From Azonexus fungiphilus (lineage in GTDB: Bacteria; Pseudomonadota; Gammaproteobacteria; Burkholderiales; Rhodocyclaceae): DNA of 64,000 nt. The notes under the pieces were generated by a model. It did no database searches, was not told the DNA's origin, and saw only the letters and a program-made list of their open reading frames with translations. The stretch covers positions 1 to 64,000 of the forward strand of contig NZ_RBXP01000020.1 of assembly GCF_003634965.1 (NCBI RefSeq), given 5' to 3'. Positions 48,902-59,455 of this stretch are shown piece by piece (position 1 is the stretch's first letter; each line of letters begins with the position of its first letter). A program made the position numbers and the translations under genes.

Positions 48902-49555
48902 ATGCTCGACATCAACGCGCTGATCCAGACCATCGCCATCGCCGCGATACCGGTGATCTTCGCGATTACTCTGCACGAGGTGGCGCACGGTTATGTCGCT
49001 CGCTATTTTGGCGATCCGACCGCCTGGCAGCAGGGGCGCATCACGCTTAATCCGCTACCCAATATTGACCCCGTGGGTACTGTACTGATCCCGCTGGCGG
49101 TTCTGCTGGTCTCGGCAGGTAACTTTGTGTTCGGCTATACCAACGTGCCGGTCGATTACACCCGCCTGCGTCAGCCTAAGAAAGACATGCTCTGGGTCGC
49201 AGTCGCAGGGCCGGCGGCCAATTTGGTAATGGCCTGCTTCTGGGCGCTGATGTTCAAATTGTCTTGGTACCTAACGGATTTCTTCGCCGTGCCGCTGGCA
49301 CGCATGGGCGAGGTAGGTATAAAGATAAACTGTTTGTTTATGGTCCTTAATCTACTGCCGTTGCTGCCGCTCGACGGTGGTCGCATCGCCGTCAGTCTGT
49401 TGCCGAACCGGCTGGCCTGGCAGGTCGCCCGAATAGAACCTTGGGGTTTTCCGATTTTGCTGCTCCTACTATTCACCGGTATCCTCGGCAGCATTTTGAA
49501 TCCTCTGGTGCTCTTTTCGGCAAGCGCCATCGAAACCATTTTCGGTCTTTACTAA
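48902..49555 (+). CDS. Site-2 protease family (M50) membrane protease with atypical codon use
   Basis: A 217-residue intramembrane metalloprotease-like protein. The zinc motif is FAITLHEVAHGYVARYFGD (HExxH) in the first helix region, and the third ligand is in LNLLPLLPLDGGR. About five helices are predicted. Substrate is unknown; it is the short YwhC/FtsH-neighbour type without a PDZ domain. From about base 49030 the codons become unlike the neighbours: several ATA, CTA and GTA codons and many A/T third positions, while the first 40 codons look native. Confidence 0.88.
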   Translation: MLDINALIQTIAIAAIPVIFAITLHEVAHGYVARYFGDPTAWQQGRITLNPLPNIDPVGTVLIPLAVLLVSAGNFVFGYTNVPVDYTRLRQPKKDMLWVAVAGPAANLVMACFWALMFKLSWYLTDFFAVPLARMGEVGIKINCLFMVLNLLPLLPLDGGRIAVSLLPNRLAWQVARIEPWGFPILLLLLFTGILGSILNPLVLFSASAIETIFGLY

Positions 49556-49565
49556 ACAAGAAACC

Positions 49566-50768
49566 ATGTACGCAGAACGTGTCCTTTCCGGCATGCGCCC
49601 GACCGGCGCCTTGCATCTCGGCCATTACCACGGGGTTCTCAAGAACTGGGTCAGGCTCCAGCACGAGTATCCCTGCCTGTTCTTCGTTGCCGACTGGCAC
49701 GCGCTGACGACCAATTACGACAATCCGCAGAACATCGAGAAATCGACCTGGGACATGGTCATCGACTGGCTGGCCGCCGGTGTCGATCCGAACCAGGCGA
49801 CGCTGTTCATCCAGTCGAAGGTGCCCGAGCACGCCGAACTGCACCTGCTGATGTCGATGATGACGCCGCTCGGCTGGCTCGAGCGCGTGCCGACCTACAA
49901 GGATCAGCAGGAGAAACTGGCCAACAAGGACCTGTCGACTTACGGTTTCCTCGGCTACCCGCTGCTGATGAGCGCCGACATCCTGATCTACCGCGCCGAC
50001 AAGGTGCCGGTCGGCGAGGATCAGATTCCGCACGTCGAATTCACGCGCGAACTGGCCCGTCGCTTCAACCACATGTACGGCCGCGAACCCGGTTTCGAGG
50101 ACAAGGCGCGCGAGGCGGTGAAGAAACTCGGCGGCAAGAAGGCCCGCCTCTACGAGGAACTGCGTACCCGTTTCCAGCAGGAAGGCGACAAGGAAGCGAT
50201 CGAGCAGGCGCGGGCGATGCTCAACGATATTCAGCATTTATCGACGGTCGACCGTGAACGCCTGTTCGGCTTCCTCGAAGGCACCGGCAAGATGATCCTG
50301 GTCGAACCCGGCTACCTGCTCACCGAGGAATCGAAGATGCCGGGCCTCGACGGGCAGAAGATGTCGAAGTCGTACAACAACACGATCACGCTGCGCGAAT
50401 CCGAGGAGTCGGTAGCCAAGAAGGTCAAGTCGATGCCGACCGACACCAACCGTGTGCGTCGTACCGATCCGGGCGATCCGGCGCGTTGCCCGGTGTGGCA
50501 GCTGCACCAGGTCTACTCCGACGATGCCACGCGCGAGTGGGTGCAGCAGGGCTGCCGCAGCGCCGGCATCGGCTGCATCGACTGCAAGCAGCCGGTGATC
50601 GCCGGCATCCTCAAGGAGCAGGCGCCGATGCGCGAGCGTGCCCAGCAGTATCTCGACGATCCGACGCTGGTCAAGAACATCATCGCCGACGGCTGCGAGA
50701 AGGCGCGCGAGCTGGCGCGCGAGACGATGCGCGACGTGCGCGAATCGATGGGCCTGGAATACCACTGA
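49566..50768 (+). CDS. trpS: Tryptophan-tRNA ligase, long form
   Basis: A 400-residue class I synthetase. The signature motifs are RPTGALHLGHYHG (HIGH-like) and GLDGQKMSKSYNN (KMSKS). It is about 60 residues longer than the usual bacterial enzyme because of an insert between the Rossmann halves (roughly residues 175-240, GFEDKAREAVKKLGGKKARLYEELRTRFQQEGDKEAIEQ). Long TrpRS forms are known in betaproteobacteria. Codons STVDRE in this insert (50242-50259) contain a copy of the recurring palindrome core. Confidence 0.96.
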   Translation: MYAERVLSGMRPTGALHLGHYHGVLKNWVRLQHEYPCLFFVADWHALTTNYDNPQNIEKSTWDMVIDWLAAGVDPNQATLFIQSKVPEHAELHLLMSMMTPLGWLERVPTYKDQQEKLANKDLSTYGFLGYPLLMSADILIYRADKVPVGEDQIPHVEFTRELARRFNHMYGREPGFEDKAREAVKKLGGKKARLYEELRTRFQQEGDKEAIEQARAMLNDIQHLSTVDRERLFGFLEGTGKMILVEPGYLLTEESKMPGLDGQKMSKSYNNTITLRESEESVAKKVKSMPTDTNRVRRTDPGDPARCPVWQLHQVYSDDATREWVQQGCRSAGIGCIDCKQPVIAGILKEQAPMRERAQQYLDDPTLVKNIIADGCEKARELARETMRDVRESMGLEYH

Positions 50769-50815
50769 TGTCCGCTGCGTCGTTCCGCTACCGCGATCCG
50801 GCGGTCGACGCATGA
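50768..50815 (+). other. Fifteen-codon mini-ORF bridging trpS and scpA
   Basis: An ATG overlaps the trpS stop (TGATG). The frame reads [15 protein letters not shown] and its TGA overlaps the scpA ATG (ATGA). It fills the whole 43-base spacer. It may relay ribosomes from trpS to scpA rather than make a functional peptide. No ribosome site is needed if coupled. It could be chance. Confidence 0.35.
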
Positions 50816-51681
50816 ATCTTGCGGTCGACCTGCCGCAGGCGGCACTTTTCGAGCCGGTTGCCCGGATCTACGGCGAACCGCTGGAGGCGCTGCCGCAAGA
50901 CCTGTACATCCCGCCGGATGCGCTGGCGATCATGCTCGACGCCTTCGAGGGGCCGCTCGACCTGCTGCTCTACCTGATCCGCAAGGCCAACGTCGATATC
51001 CTCGACATCCCGATGGCGCCGCTGACCCGGCAGTATCTCGACTACGTCGAGGCGATGCGTGCGCAGAACCTGGAGCTGGCGGCCGAGTACCTGGTCATGG
51101 CGGCGATGCTGATCGAGATCAAGTCGCGCATGCTGCTGCCGCGGCCGAAGATCGGCGACGACGGCGAAGTCGAGGACCCGCGCGCCGAACTGGTCCGCCG
51201 GCTGATGGAATACGAGCAGATGAAGCTGGCCGGCCAGCGGCTCAACGAAATGCCGCAGGCCGAGCGCGAGTTCTTCTGGGTCGAAACGCTGGTCGAGAAA
51301 TCGCTGCTGGTGCGCTTGCCGGAGGTCTCGGTCGACGATCTCAAGGAGGCCTGGATGAATGTGGTCCGCCAGGCCGTGCTCAAGCGCAACCACAAGATCA
51401 GCCGCGAGGAATTGTCGGTGCGCGAGCACATGGGCATCATCCTGCGGCAGTTGCAGGAGCAGGGCGGCTTCGTCCAGTTCGAGACGTTGTTCGACCCGGC
51501 CATGGGGCCGCCCGGGCTGGTCGTGCATTTCATCGCCATGCTCGAGCTGGGCCGGGAAAAACTGATCCGGATCACGCAGAATGAGGCCTTCGCGCCGATC
51601 TACATCAACCTGCGTGATGGCGAGCCGGAATCGCCGATGGAGGAAGACGATGGAAGCCAGCCAGGTCAGCCGGATTCTTGA
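50812..51681 (+). CDS. scpA: Segregation and condensation protein A
   Basis: A 289-residue kleisin: [38 protein letters not shown], then [23 protein letters not shown] and a C-terminal winged-helix domain. ScpA bridges the SMC heads and ScpB in chromosome condensation. No smc gene is in the window. The start is the ATG at 50812, at the end of the mini-ORF. It overlaps scpB by 32 bases. Confidence 0.94.
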   Translation: MNLAVDLPQAALFEPVARIYGEPLEALPQDLYIPPDALAIMLDAFEGPLDLLLYLIRKANVDILDIPMAPLTRQYLDYVEAMRAQNLELAAEYLVMAAMLIEIKSRMLLPRPKIGDDGEVEDPRAELVRRLMEYEQMKLAGQRLNEMPQAEREFFWVETLVEKSLLVRLPEVSVDDLKEAWMNVVRQAVLKRNHKISREELSVREHMGIILRQLQEQGGFVQFETLFDPAMGPPGLVVHFIAMLELGREKLIRITQNEAFAPIYINLRDGEPESPMEEDDGSQPGQPDS

Positions 51682-52195
51682 GGCGGCGCTGCTTGCGGCG
51701 CAAGCGCCGATGACCACGCACGAGATGAAGAAGATGTTCGACGAGGAACTGTCTTCGGATACCCTGCGCAAGCTGCTCGACCAGTTGCGCGAGGCCTGGG
51801 CCGAGCGCCCGGTCGAGCTGGTCCAGCTGGCTTCCGGCTGGCGTTTCCGGACCCGCGCCGAATACCTGCCTTACCTCGAGCGGCTGAATCCGGAAAAGCC
51901 GCCGAAATATTCGCGGGCCGTGCTGGAGACGCTGGCGATCATCGCCTATCGTCAACCGGTGACCCGCGGCGACATCGAGGAAATCCGCGGCGTCGCGGTC
52001 AACGCGAATGTCGTCAAGACCCTTGAAGAGCGTGGCTGGATCGACGTCGTCGGCCACCGCGACACCCCCGGTCGGCCGGCACTGTTTGCCACGACCAAAC
52101 AATTTCTCGATGATCTGGGCCTGCGCAGCGTCAGCGAACTGCCGCCGCTTGAACAAATCAGCCAGACACTGGAGCTGAACCATGAAAACCAATAA
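51650..52195 (+). CDS. scpB: Segregation and condensation protein B
   Basis: A 181-residue protein of two winged-helix domains: [28 protein letters not shown], then [61 protein letters not shown], the ScpB hallmark. It dimerises and binds ScpA. AGGAAG precedes the ATG. It overlaps scpA and rluB. Confidence 0.95.
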   Translation: MEASQVSRILEAALLAAQAPMTTHEMKKMFDEELSSDTLRKLLDQLREAWAERPVELVQLASGWRFRTRAEYLPYLERLNPEKPPKYSRAVLETLAIIAYRQPVTRGDIEEIRGVAVNANVVKTLEERGWIDVVGHRDTPGRPALFATTKQFLDDLGLRSVSELPPLEQISQTLELNHENQ

Positions 52196-53192
52196 ACGCA
52201 CGCCCTTCCGGGCGCCCGATGCCGCCAGCGGTGGCGAAAAACGCCCGCGCCGGGGCGTCGACCGTAACACGCCGCCGCCGCGCGAGTTTGCCCCGCGCCA
52301 GGAAGGCGACGATGCGCCGCTCGACGAGGTCGCTGCCAAGCCGACGCCGCGTCGCCGCCAGGGCATCCCGCAGACCGGTCGCGCCAATCGCGGCAACATC
52401 GGCCGCAACGGCAAGCCGCTGATCGAAGCCAAGCCGGAGCGTCTGCAGAAGGTGCTCGCCCAGGCCGGTGTCGGCTCGCGCCGCGAGATGGAAGAATGGA
52501 TCGCCTCGGGCAAGGTCAGCGTCAATGGCGTCGTCGCCACCATCGGCCAGTCGGTGATTCCGACCGACAAGGTCAAGATCGGCGGGCGCCTGATCAACAT
52601 CCGCTTCACCGGCAGCAGCTCGCGCCCGCCGCGGGTGCTGATGTACCACAAGCCGGAAGGCGAGATCGTCTCGCGTGACGATCCGGACGGCCGTCCGTCG
52701 GTCTTTGCCGCGTTGCCGCGGATGCGCGGTGGTCGCTGGATCAATGTCGGCCGGCTCGACTTCAATACCTCCGGGCTGCTGCTGTTCACCACCTCCGGCG
52801 AACTGGCCAACAAGCTGATGCACCCGAGTTCGCAACTGGTCCGCGAATACGCCGTACGGGTGCTCGGCGAACTGACGCTGGAAGCGCAGCAGCAACTGCT
52901 CTCCGGTGTTCAGCTCGAGGATGGTCCGGCGAGTTTCTCCGGTCTCGTCGATGCCGGTGGCGAGGGGGCCAACAAGTGGTACCGGGTGAGCCTGTTCGAG
53001 GGGCGCAACCGTGAAGTCCGGCGCATGTTCGAGGCGGTCGGGTGTACGGTCAGCCGCCTGATCCGCGTCCGCTACGGGCCGTTCACGCTGCCGCCGCAAC
53101 TCAAGCGCGGGCGCTGCCGCGAGCTCGACGAAACCGAGGTCAAGGCGCTGATGCGCGAACTGGCGCGCAGCGAAAAGGCGCAGACGGCCTGA
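52182..53192 (+). CDS. rluB: 23S rRNA pseudouridine-2605 synthase RluB
   Basis: A 336-residue RsuA-family synthase. It has an N-terminal basic, disordered tail (residues 1-85), an S4 RNA-binding domain ([30 protein letters not shown]), and a catalytic domain with the Asp in [21 protein letters not shown] and [14 protein letters not shown]. It overlaps scpB by 14 bases; the scpA-scpB-rluB order is widely conserved. Confidence 0.94.
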   Translation: MKTNKRTPFRAPDAASGGEKRPRRGVDRNTPPPREFAPRQEGDDAPLDEVAAKPTPRRRQGIPQTGRANRGNIGRNGKPLIEAKPERLQKVLAQAGVGSRREMEEWIASGKVSVNGVVATIGQSVIPTDKVKIGGRLINIRFTGSSSRPPRVLMYHKPEGEIVSRDDPDGRPSVFAALPRMRGGRWINVGRLDFNTSGLLLFTTSGELANKLMHPSSQLVREYAVRVLGELTLEAQQQLLSGVQLEDGPASFSGLVDAGGEGANKWYRVSLFEGRNREVRRMFEAVGCTVSRLIRVRYGPFTLPPQLKRGRCRELDETEVKALMRELARSEKAQTA

Positions 53193-53230
53193 TCTGCCGG
53201 CATGATCATGCCCAGCCTGGTGCATGGCGA

Positions 53231-53259
53231 TTGTGAGGGAGGAATAAACCCGTTATAAT
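53231..53259 (+). promoter_or_regulatory. Promoter of the rimP-nusA-infB operon
   Basis: TTGTGA and TATAAT lie exactly 17 bases apart, 38 bases after the rluB stop. A leader of about 80 bases follows before rimP. Confidence 0.85.
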
Positions 53260-53313
53260 TCACGGGTTTGTTTCTCCCGCTGTTGTTCTGGCGGGCATCT
53301 TATTTTTCTGAGG

Positions 53314-53338
53314 TGGGCGTTTCGCCCATTTTTTATTT
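53314..53338 (+). terminator. Attenuator-like terminator in the rimP leader
   Basis: TGGGCG and CGCCCA pair around TTT and are followed by TTTTTTATTT, ending 6 bases before the rimP ATG. As it lies between promoter and gene, it should work as an attenuator, not an end. An earlier hairpin CCCGC...GCGGG (around 53277-53294) could be its partner. NusA or RimP feedback is a natural hypothesis. Confidence 0.7.
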
Positions 53339-53344
53339 GTGCCT

Positions 53345-53785
53345 ATGGATTTGAATACGCTGCTTGAAACGACGGTGACCGGTCTGGGTTACGAGCTCGT
53401 TGATATCGAAATGTCGCCGCGCGGCCGCACCATCCGCGTCTTCATCGACGCGCCCGGCAAGGAGAGCGGTGTCGACGTCGAAGACTGCGCCAAGGTTTCG
53501 AATCAGCTGACGCGCCTGTTCGAAGTCGAGAACATCGACTACGACCGTCTCGAAATCTCGTCGCCGGGCATGGATCGCGTGGTCAAGAAGGAAGCCGATT
53601 TCGAGCGCTTCGCCGGCCAGTCGATCCAGATCAAGCTGCGCATCCCGCACAACAACCGTCGCAATTTCCAGGGGCAACTGCTCGGCTGCAAGGATGGCCG
53701 CGTCGCCCTGCGCCTCGAGAAGGACGACGTGGAACTCGAATTCAACAATATCGAAAAGGCACGTCTGGTGCCGAAATTCGACTGA
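53345..53785 (+). CDS. rimP: Ribosome maturation factor RimP
   Basis: A 146-residue 30S assembly factor: LETTVTGLGYELVDIEMSPRGRTIRVFIDAPGKESGVDVEDCAKVSNQLTRLFEVEN, then LEISSPGMDRVVKKEADFERFAGQSIQIKLR. ATG at 53345 is chosen; a GTG 6 bases upstream is also in frame. First gene of the rimP-nusA-infB-rbfA-truB-rpsO-pnp block. Confidence 0.96.
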   Translation: MDLNTLLETTVTGLGYELVDIEMSPRGRTIRVFIDAPGKESGVDVEDCAKVSNQLTRLFEVENIDYDRLEISSPGMDRVVKKEADFERFAGQSIQIKLRIPHNNRRNFQGQLLGCKDGRVALRLEKDDVELEFNNIEKARLVPKFD

Positions 53786-53806
53786 AGTACCTGGAGGTCT
53801 TAGCCC

Positions 53807-55279
53807 ATGAGCCGTGAACTGTTGTTGCTGGTCGATGCCCTGGCCCGCGAAAAGAACGTCAACAAGGAAATCGTCTTCGGTGCCCTTGAGCTGGCGCTTG
53901 CATCCGCGACCAAGAAGCGTATCCACGACGAAGCCGAAGTGCGTGTCTCGATCGACCGCGCCACCGGCAATTACGATTCCTTCCGCCGCTGGCAGGTCGT
54001 CGCGGACAGCGAATACGTGAACGAGTACCAGCAGATTCCGCTGTCGGAGGCGACCAAGGACGATCCCGAGATCGAGCCGGGTGACTATCTCGAAGAGTCG
54101 CTGGAGCCGATCGATTTCGGCCGCATCGGCGCCCAGGCTGCCAAGCAGGTGATCCTGCAGAAGATCCGTGACGCCGAGCGCGAGCAGATCCTGCAGGACT
54201 TCCTCGACCGCAAGGAACACATCGTCTTCGGCACGATCAAGCGCATGGAGCGCGGCAACGCGATCATCGAGGCTGGCAAGATCGAGGCGCTGCTGCCTCG
54301 CGACCAGATGATCCCGAAGGAAAACCTGCGCGTCGGCGACCGCGTTCGCGCCTACCTGCTGCGCATCGACCGCGGTGCCCGCGGTCCGCAGATCATCCTG
54401 TCGCGTACCGCGCCCGAGTTCGTCATCAAGCTGTTCGATCTCGAAGTGCCGGAAATCGAAGACGGTCTGATGGAGCTCAAGGCTTGCGCCCGTGATCCCG
54501 GCATGCGTGCCAAGATCGCCGTCAAGTCGAACGACCCGCGCATCGATCCGATCGGTACCTGCGTCGGCCTGCGCGGCTCGCGCGTCACTGCCGTGCGCAA
54601 CGAGATCGGCGGCGAGAACATCGATATCGTGTTGTGGTCGGCTGATCCGGCCCAGTTCGTGATCGGCGCGCTGTCGCCGGCCGAAGTCACCTCGATCGTC
54701 GTCGATGAGGAAAAGCACGCGATGGACGTCGTCGTCGACGAGGACAACCTGGCCATCGCGATCGGTCGCAGCGGCCAGAATGTCCGCCTGGCGTCCGAAT
54801 TGACCGGCTGGACGATCAACCTGATGACCCAGGATGAATCGGCGAAGAAGGCGGAAGCCGAATACGCGGTCACCCGCGTGATGTTCATGGAAAAGCTGGA
54901 CATCGACGAAGAGCTGGCCGACCTGCTGATCGAGGAAGGTTTTTCGACGCTGGAAGAAGTCGCCTACGTGCCGCTGGCCGAAATGCTCGAGATCGACGGT
55001 CTCGACGAGGACATCGTCAACGAACTGCGCAACCGTGCCCGCAACGTGCTGCTGACCGAAGCGATCGCCACCGAGGAAAAGCTCGAGAGCGTCGCCGAGG
55101 ATCTGATCGGCCTCGAGGGCATGAGCAAGGAACTGGCCGCCAAGCTGGCCGAACATGACGTCAAGACGCGCGATGACCTCGCCGAACTGGCGGTTGATGA
55201 ACTGACGGAAATGACCGGCATTGATGAAGAGCGTGCCAAGGAACTCATTCTCAAGGCACGCGCTCACTGGTTCGAGTGA
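53807..55279 (+). CDS. nusA: Transcription termination/antitermination factor NusA
   Basis: A 490-residue elongation factor. It has an N-terminal RNA-polymerase-binding domain, S1 ([30 protein letters not shown]), KH1/KH2 ([47 protein letters not shown]) and two C-terminal acidic AR repeats ([61 protein letters not shown]). The two AR repeats match the enterobacterial architecture. Confidence 0.97.
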   Translation: MSRELLLLVDALAREKNVNKEIVFGALELALASATKKRIHDEAEVRVSIDRATGNYDSFRRWQVVADSEYVNEYQQIPLSEATKDDPEIEPGDYLEESLEPIDFGRIGAQAAKQVILQKIRDAEREQILQDFLDRKEHIVFGTIKRMERGNAIIEAGKIEALLPRDQMIPKENLRVGDRVRAYLLRIDRGARGPQIILSRTAPEFVIKLFDLEVPEIEDGLMELKACARDPGMRAKIAVKSNDPRIDPIGTCVGLRGSRVTAVRNEIGGENIDIVLWSADPAQFVIGALSPAEVTSIVVDEEKHAMDVVVDEDNLAIAIGRSGQNVRLASELTGWTINLMTQDESAKKAEAEYAVTRVMFMEKLDIDEELADLLIEEGFSTLEEVAYVPLAEMLEIDGLDEDIVNELRNRARNVLLTEAIATEEKLESVAEDLIGLEGMSKELAAKLAEHDVKTRDDLAELAVDELTEMTGIDEERAKELILKARAHWFE

Positions 55280-55296
55280 GCAGGGAGGTAGCAAGT

Positions 55297-58065
55297 ATGT
55301 CCGCAACAACTGTTTCACAATTCGCCGTTGAACTGAAAATGCCCGTCGAGGCGCTGCTCGAGCAACTCGGCCGCGCCGGCGTCGGCAAGTCCGGCGGCAG
55401 CGATACGCTGACCGATCAGGACAAGACCAGCCTGCTCGACTACCTGCGCCGCTCGCACGGCGAGGCGCAGCCGCAGAACAAGATCACGCTGACGCGCAAG
55501 CAGACGTCCGAGATCAAGGCCACCGATTCGCACGGCCGTGCCCGTACCGTTCAGGTCGAGGTGCGCAAGAAGCGCGTGCTGGTCAAGCGCGACGTCAATG
55601 AAAGCCAGGTCGAGACGACCGGCGAGGAAGCCGAGGAACTCGAAGTGCTCGAGACGCCGCTGGAGGCTGTCAGCGAGGCAGTGGTCGAGCCGATCCCGGA
55701 GCCGGTGGTCGAAGTCGTGCCGGAGCCGGTCGTCGAAGTGGCCCCGGAACCCGAGCCTGAACCCGAACCGGCGCCGCAGCCGGAACCCGAGCCGGTCGAG
55801 GCAGCAGCCGAGCCGGCGCCCGCCGCGCCAGCCGCGCCAGCCGCGCCAGCCGCACCGGTCCGGCGCACCCTTGATCGCGCAGCGATCATCGGTGAGAAGG
55901 AACTCAAGTCGCGCGAGGAGGAAGCCCGTCGCTTCAACCGCCTGCGCGAGATCCAGGAACGCGAACTGAAGGAAAAGCAGGCCCGTGAAGCCCAGCTGGC
56001 GGTGATGCGCCAGCAGGCCGAGGCCGCCGCCGCCGCCGCCAAGGTGGCCGAGCAGGCGAAGCAGCAGGCTGCTGCCCAGGCGCGCACCGGCGAAGGCGAG
56101 AAGGGCACGCTGCACAAGAAACCCGACGCCGGTGCCGGCAAGAAGGGCGACAAGGGCGGCCGCGCTGCCGACGACGGCAAGAAGAAGGGCGGCATCAAGA
56201 CCCGCGGCGCCGATAGCGGCAGCGGCTGGAAGGACAATCGCCACGGCCACAAGAAGTCGCACAAGTCGGACGACGGCCAGGGCAGCTTCCAGGCGCCGAC
56301 AGAGCCGATCATCCGTGAAGTGCACGTGCCGGAAACCATTTCCGTCTCCGACCTGGCGCACAAGATGGCCATCAAGGCGACCGAGATCATCAAGGCGATG
56401 ATGAAGATGGGCTCGATGGTCACCATCAACCAGGTGCTCGATCAGGAAACGGCGATGATCGTCGTCGAGGAAATGGGTCACAAGGCGGTCGCCGCCAAGC
56501 TCGACGATCCCGATGCCTTCCTCGAGGAAACCGGCGAGCACAAGGACGTGCCGCTCGAGCATCGTGCACCGGTGGTCACCGTCATGGGTCACGTTGACCA
56601 CGGCAAGACCTCGCTGCTCGACTACATCCGCCGTGCCAAGGTGGCTTCCGGCGAAGCCGGCGGCATCACCCAGCACATCGGTGCCTACCACGTCGAAACC
56701 GAACGCGGCATGATCACCTTCCTCGACACCCCGGGTCACGAAGCCTTTACGGCGATGCGTGCGCGTGGTGCCAAGGCGACCGACATCGTCGTCCTGGTCG
56801 TCGCGGCCGACGACGGCGTGATGCCGCAGACCAAGGAAGCGATCCACCATGCCAAGGCGGCCGGCGTGCCGCTGGTGGTTGCGGTCAACAAGATCGACAA
56901 GCCGGATTCCAACCCCGATCGCGTCAAGCAGGAACTGGTTGCCGAAGGCGTCATTCCGGAAGAGTACGGTGGCGATTCGCCGTTCTGCCCGGTGTCGGCG
57001 AAGAAGGGTACCGGTATCGACGAACTGCTCGAACAGATCCTGCTCCAGGCCGAAGTGCTTGAACTGACGGCGCAGAAGGATGCCCCGGCCAAGGGCCTGA
57101 TCATCGAAGCGCGTCTCGACAAGGGGCGCGGTGCGGTGGCCACCATGCTGGTCCAGTCCGGCACGCTCAAGCGGGGCGACATCGTGCTCGCCGGCCAGGT
57201 CTTCGGCCGCGTCCGCGCCATGCTCGACGAGAACGGCAAGCCGATCGCCGAGGCCGGTCCTTCGATTCCGGTCGAGATCCTCGGTCTGTCCGACGTCCCG
57301 GCTGCCGGCGAAGAAGCGATCGTGCTCGCCGACGAAAAGAAGGCGCGCGAAATCGCGCTCTTCCGTCAGGGCAAGTTCCGCGACGTCAAGCTGGCCAAGC
57401 AGCAGGCGGCCAAGCTGGAGAACATGTTCCAGCAGATGGAAGAGGGCGAGGTCAAGACTCTGCCGCTGATCGTCAAGGCCGACGTCCAGGGTTCCCAGGA
57501 GGCGCTGGTCCAGACGCTGCAGAAGCTGTCCAACGAGGAAGTCCGGGTCAACGTCATCCACGGTGCCGTCGGTGCGATTTCCGAATCCGACGTCAACCTG
57601 GCGCAGGCTTCCGGTGCCGTCATCATCGGTTTCAACATCCGTGCCGATGCCGGTTCGCGCAAGCTGGCCGAAAGCTTCGGCGTCGATATCCGTTACTACA
57701 ACGTGATCTACGACGCGGTCGACGAGGTCAAGGCGGCCCTTTCCGGCATGCTGGCGCCCGAGAAGCGCGAGCAGGTCACCGGCATGGTCGAGATCCGCCA
57801 GGTCTTCCACGTCTCCAAGGTTGGCGCGATTGCCGGCTGCTACGTGCTCGAAGGGGTCGTCAAGCGTGCCTCGCGCGTTCGCCTGCTGCGCAACAACGTG
57901 GTCCAGTGGGACGGCGAACTCGATTCGCTCAAGCGCTTCAAGGACGACGTCAAGGAAGTCCGCTCGAACTTCGAGTGCGGTCTGTCGCTGCGTGGCAATA
58001 ACGACATCCAGGAAGGCGACCAGCTCGAAGTGTACGAAATCCAGGAAGTGGCGCGTTCGCTGTAA
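55297..58065 (+). CDS. infB: Translation initiation factor IF-2
   Basis: A 922-residue GTPase. It has an N-terminal IF2_N fold ([24 protein letters not shown]), a long low-complexity linker rich in Val-Glu-Pro and Ala-Pro repeats (about residues 125-190) and a Lys/Gly-rich stretch. The second IF2_N domain contains [29 protein letters not shown]. The G domain has [21 protein letters not shown] and NKID, and domains II-IV follow. ATG at 55297 has GGGAGGT upstream. It delivers fMet-tRNA to the 30S subunit. Confidence 0.97.
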   Translation: MSATTVSQFAVELKMPVEALLEQLGRAGVGKSGGSDTLTDQDKTSLLDYLRRSHGEAQPQNKITLTRKQTSEIKATDSHGRARTVQVEVRKKRVLVKRDVNESQVETTGEEAEELEVLETPLEAVSEAVVEPIPEPVVEVVPEPVVEVAPEPEPEPEPAPQPEPEPVEAAAEPAPAAPAAPAAPAAPVRRTLDRAAIIGEKELKSREEEARRFNRLREIQERELKEKQAREAQLAVMRQQAEAAAAAAKVAEQAKQQAAAQARTGEGEKGTLHKKPDAGAGKKGDKGGRAADDGKKKGGIKTRGADSGSGWKDNRHGHKKSHKSDDGQGSFQAPTEPIIREVHVPETISVSDLAHKMAIKATEIIKAMMKMGSMVTINQVLDQETAMIVVEEMGHKAVAAKLDDPDAFLEETGEHKDVPLEHRAPVVTVMGHVDHGKTSLLDYIRRAKVASGEAGGITQHIGAYHVETERGMITFLDTPGHEAFTAMRARGAKATDIVVLVVAADDGVMPQTKEAIHHAKAAGVPLVVAVNKIDKPDSNPDRVKQELVAEGVIPEEYGGDSPFCPVSAKKGTGIDELLEQILLQAEVLELTAQKDAPAKGLIIEARLDKGRGAVATMLVQSGTLKRGDIVLAGQVFGRVRAMLDENGKPIAEAGPSIPVEILGLSDVPAAGEEAIVLADEKKAREIALFRQGKFRDVKLAKQQAAKLENMFQQMEEGEVKTLPLIVKADVQGSQEALVQTLQKLSNEEVRVNVIHGAVGAISESDVNLAQASGAVIIGFNIRADAGSRKLAESFGVDIRYYNVIYDAVDEVKAALSGMLAPEKREQVTGMVEIRQVFHVSKVGAIAGCYVLEGVVKRASRVRLLRNNVVQWDGELDSLKRFKDDVKEVRSNFECGLSLRGNNDIQEGDQLEVYEIQEVARSL
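55822..55856 (+). repeat. Tandem 9 bp repeat inside infB
   Basis: GCCGCGCCA is repeated about four times, encoding Ala-Ala-Pro units in the IF-2 linker. In-frame triplet expansion in a disordered linker is harmless and likely to vary between strains. Confidence 0.7.
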
Positions 58066-58442
58066 TGAAGAAGCAGGCACGAGGATTTCAACGGGGAGAC
58101 AGGGTCGCGGAGCAGGTGCGCCGCGATCTGGCCGACCTGATCCGCAGCGAACTGAAGGATCCGCGGGTTGGCATGATCAGCCTGACGGCGGTCGAGCTGA
58201 CGCCCGATTACGCCCATGCCAAGGTCTTCTTCACGACGCTCAACAGCGAGCATCTGAAGGAGATCGAGCAGGGGCTGAAGCGGGCTTCGGGTTTCCTGCG
58301 CCGCGAGCTGGGGCGGCGGATTCACATCCACACGCTGCCCGAGCTGCATTTCATCTATGACAGTTCGCTCGAGTACGGCGCCAGCATGTCGGCGCTGATC
58401 GAAAAGGCGAACGCGATCAGCGACCAGACGCCGGAAGACTGA
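58065..58442 (+). CDS. rbfA: Ribosome-binding factor A
   Basis: A 125-residue KH-fold factor for 16S rRNA maturation: [48 protein letters not shown] and [25 protein letters not shown]. Its ATG overlaps the infB stop by one base (TAATG). Confidence 0.97.
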   Translation: MKKQARGFQRGDRVAEQVRRDLADLIRSELKDPRVGMISLTAVELTPDYAHAKVFFTTLNSEHLKEIEQGLKRASGFLRRELGRRIHIHTLPELHFIYDSSLEYGASMSALIEKANAISDQTPED

Positions 58443-58448
58443 CCGGTC

Positions 58449-59354
58449 GTGCAGCCGCGAGTCAAGAAGGTCTGGCAGCAGGTCGACGGTGTCCTGCTGC
58501 TCGACAAATCCCTGGGCATGAGTTCGAACGATGCGCTGCAGAAGGCGCGTCGCCTCTTTTCGGCAGCCAAGGGCGGTCACACCGGCACTCTCGATCCGCT
58601 GGCAACCGGGCTGTTGCCGCTGTGCTTCGGCGAGGCGACCAAGTTTTCCGCCGACCTGCTCGATGCCGACAAGACCTACGAAGCCGAACTCCGCCTCGGC
58701 GTCGTCACCGACTCCGGCGATGCCGAAGGCACCGTGCTGTCGACGTCCACGGTCGACGTCCGCGAAAGCGACATTTTGCCGGTTCTCCAGGCCTTGACCG
58801 GAAACATCCTGCAGGTGCCGCCGATGCATTCGGCGCTCAAGCGCGACGGCCGCCCGCTCTACGAACTGGCGCGCCAGGGCATCGTCGTCGAGCGCGAGGC
58901 CCGGCCGGTGACCATCCACGCCATCGAACTACACGAATTCGCCGGCGATCGCCTGCGCATTTCGGTGAGTTGCAGCAAGGGTACCTACATCCGCGTGCTG
59001 GCCATGGACATCGGCGCCGCGCTCGGTTGCGGCGCGCATCTGACGGCCTTGCGGCGGACTCGCGTCGGCGATCTGGTGCTCGACCGCGCGCTGACGCTGG
59101 CGGCGATCGAAGCGATCGAAGAGGCGGCGCGTCCCGCCAGTCTGCAGCCCGTTGACGCCTTGCTGCAGAGCCTGCCGCGGGTCGACCTCGACGGCGAAGC
59201 CGAATCGCGATTCAGCCACGGCAACCCGGTTGACCTGCCGGCCGGCCTCGCCGGCAAGATCCGCGTCTATGCCGGCGGGCGCCTGCTCGGCGTCGGCGAG
59301 CCCGGCGCCGGCGGGCGTCTGTGGCCGAAAAGACTGGTGCAATTGGCCGCCTGA
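58449..59354 (+). CDS. truB: tRNA pseudouridine-55 synthase TruB, GTG start
   Basis: A 301-residue enzyme that makes pseudouridine 55 in the T-loop. It has VDGVLLLDKSLGMSSNDALQKARRLFSAAKGGHTGTLDPLATGLLPLCFGEATKF, with the catalytic Asp in GTLDPLATG, KTYEAELRLG and a C-terminal PUA-like region. The start is GTG at 58449, 6 bases after rbfA; no earlier ATG exists ahead of the domain. Confidence 0.95.
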   Translation: MQPRVKKVWQQVDGVLLLDKSLGMSSNDALQKARRLFSAAKGGHTGTLDPLATGLLPLCFGEATKFSADLLDADKTYEAELRLGVVTDSGDAEGTVLSTSTVDVRESDILPVLQALTGNILQVPPMHSALKRDGRPLYELARQGIVVEREARPVTIHAIELHEFAGDRLRISVSCSKGTYIRVLAMDIGAALGCGAHLTALRRTRVGDLVLDRALTLAAIEAIEEAARPASLQPVDALLQSLPRVDLDGEAESRFSHGNPVDLPAGLAGKIRVYAGGRLLGVGEPGAGGRLWPKRLVQLAA

Positions 59355-59455
59355 TCTGCTAGAATCCGACGCTTTCCGGTTCCGGAAAAATTTTCCACTG
59401 ACGGTCGCTCTATCAAACCGGGGCGCCGTCGCTTCAACCTAGAGGGTTTTGAAAA

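Noticed and set aside
55670-55860. Repeated GAGCCGGT/CCGGAACC-like units that look like a short repeat array
   Set aside because: They encode the Val-Glu-Pro and Ala-Pro linker of IF-2 in frame; unit length and spacing are irregular, so this is not a CRISPR or intergenic repeat.
53809-58080. Long minus-strand open frames opposite nusA, infB and pnp
   Set aside because: All are antisense to well-conserved genes and show only shadow-type composition.
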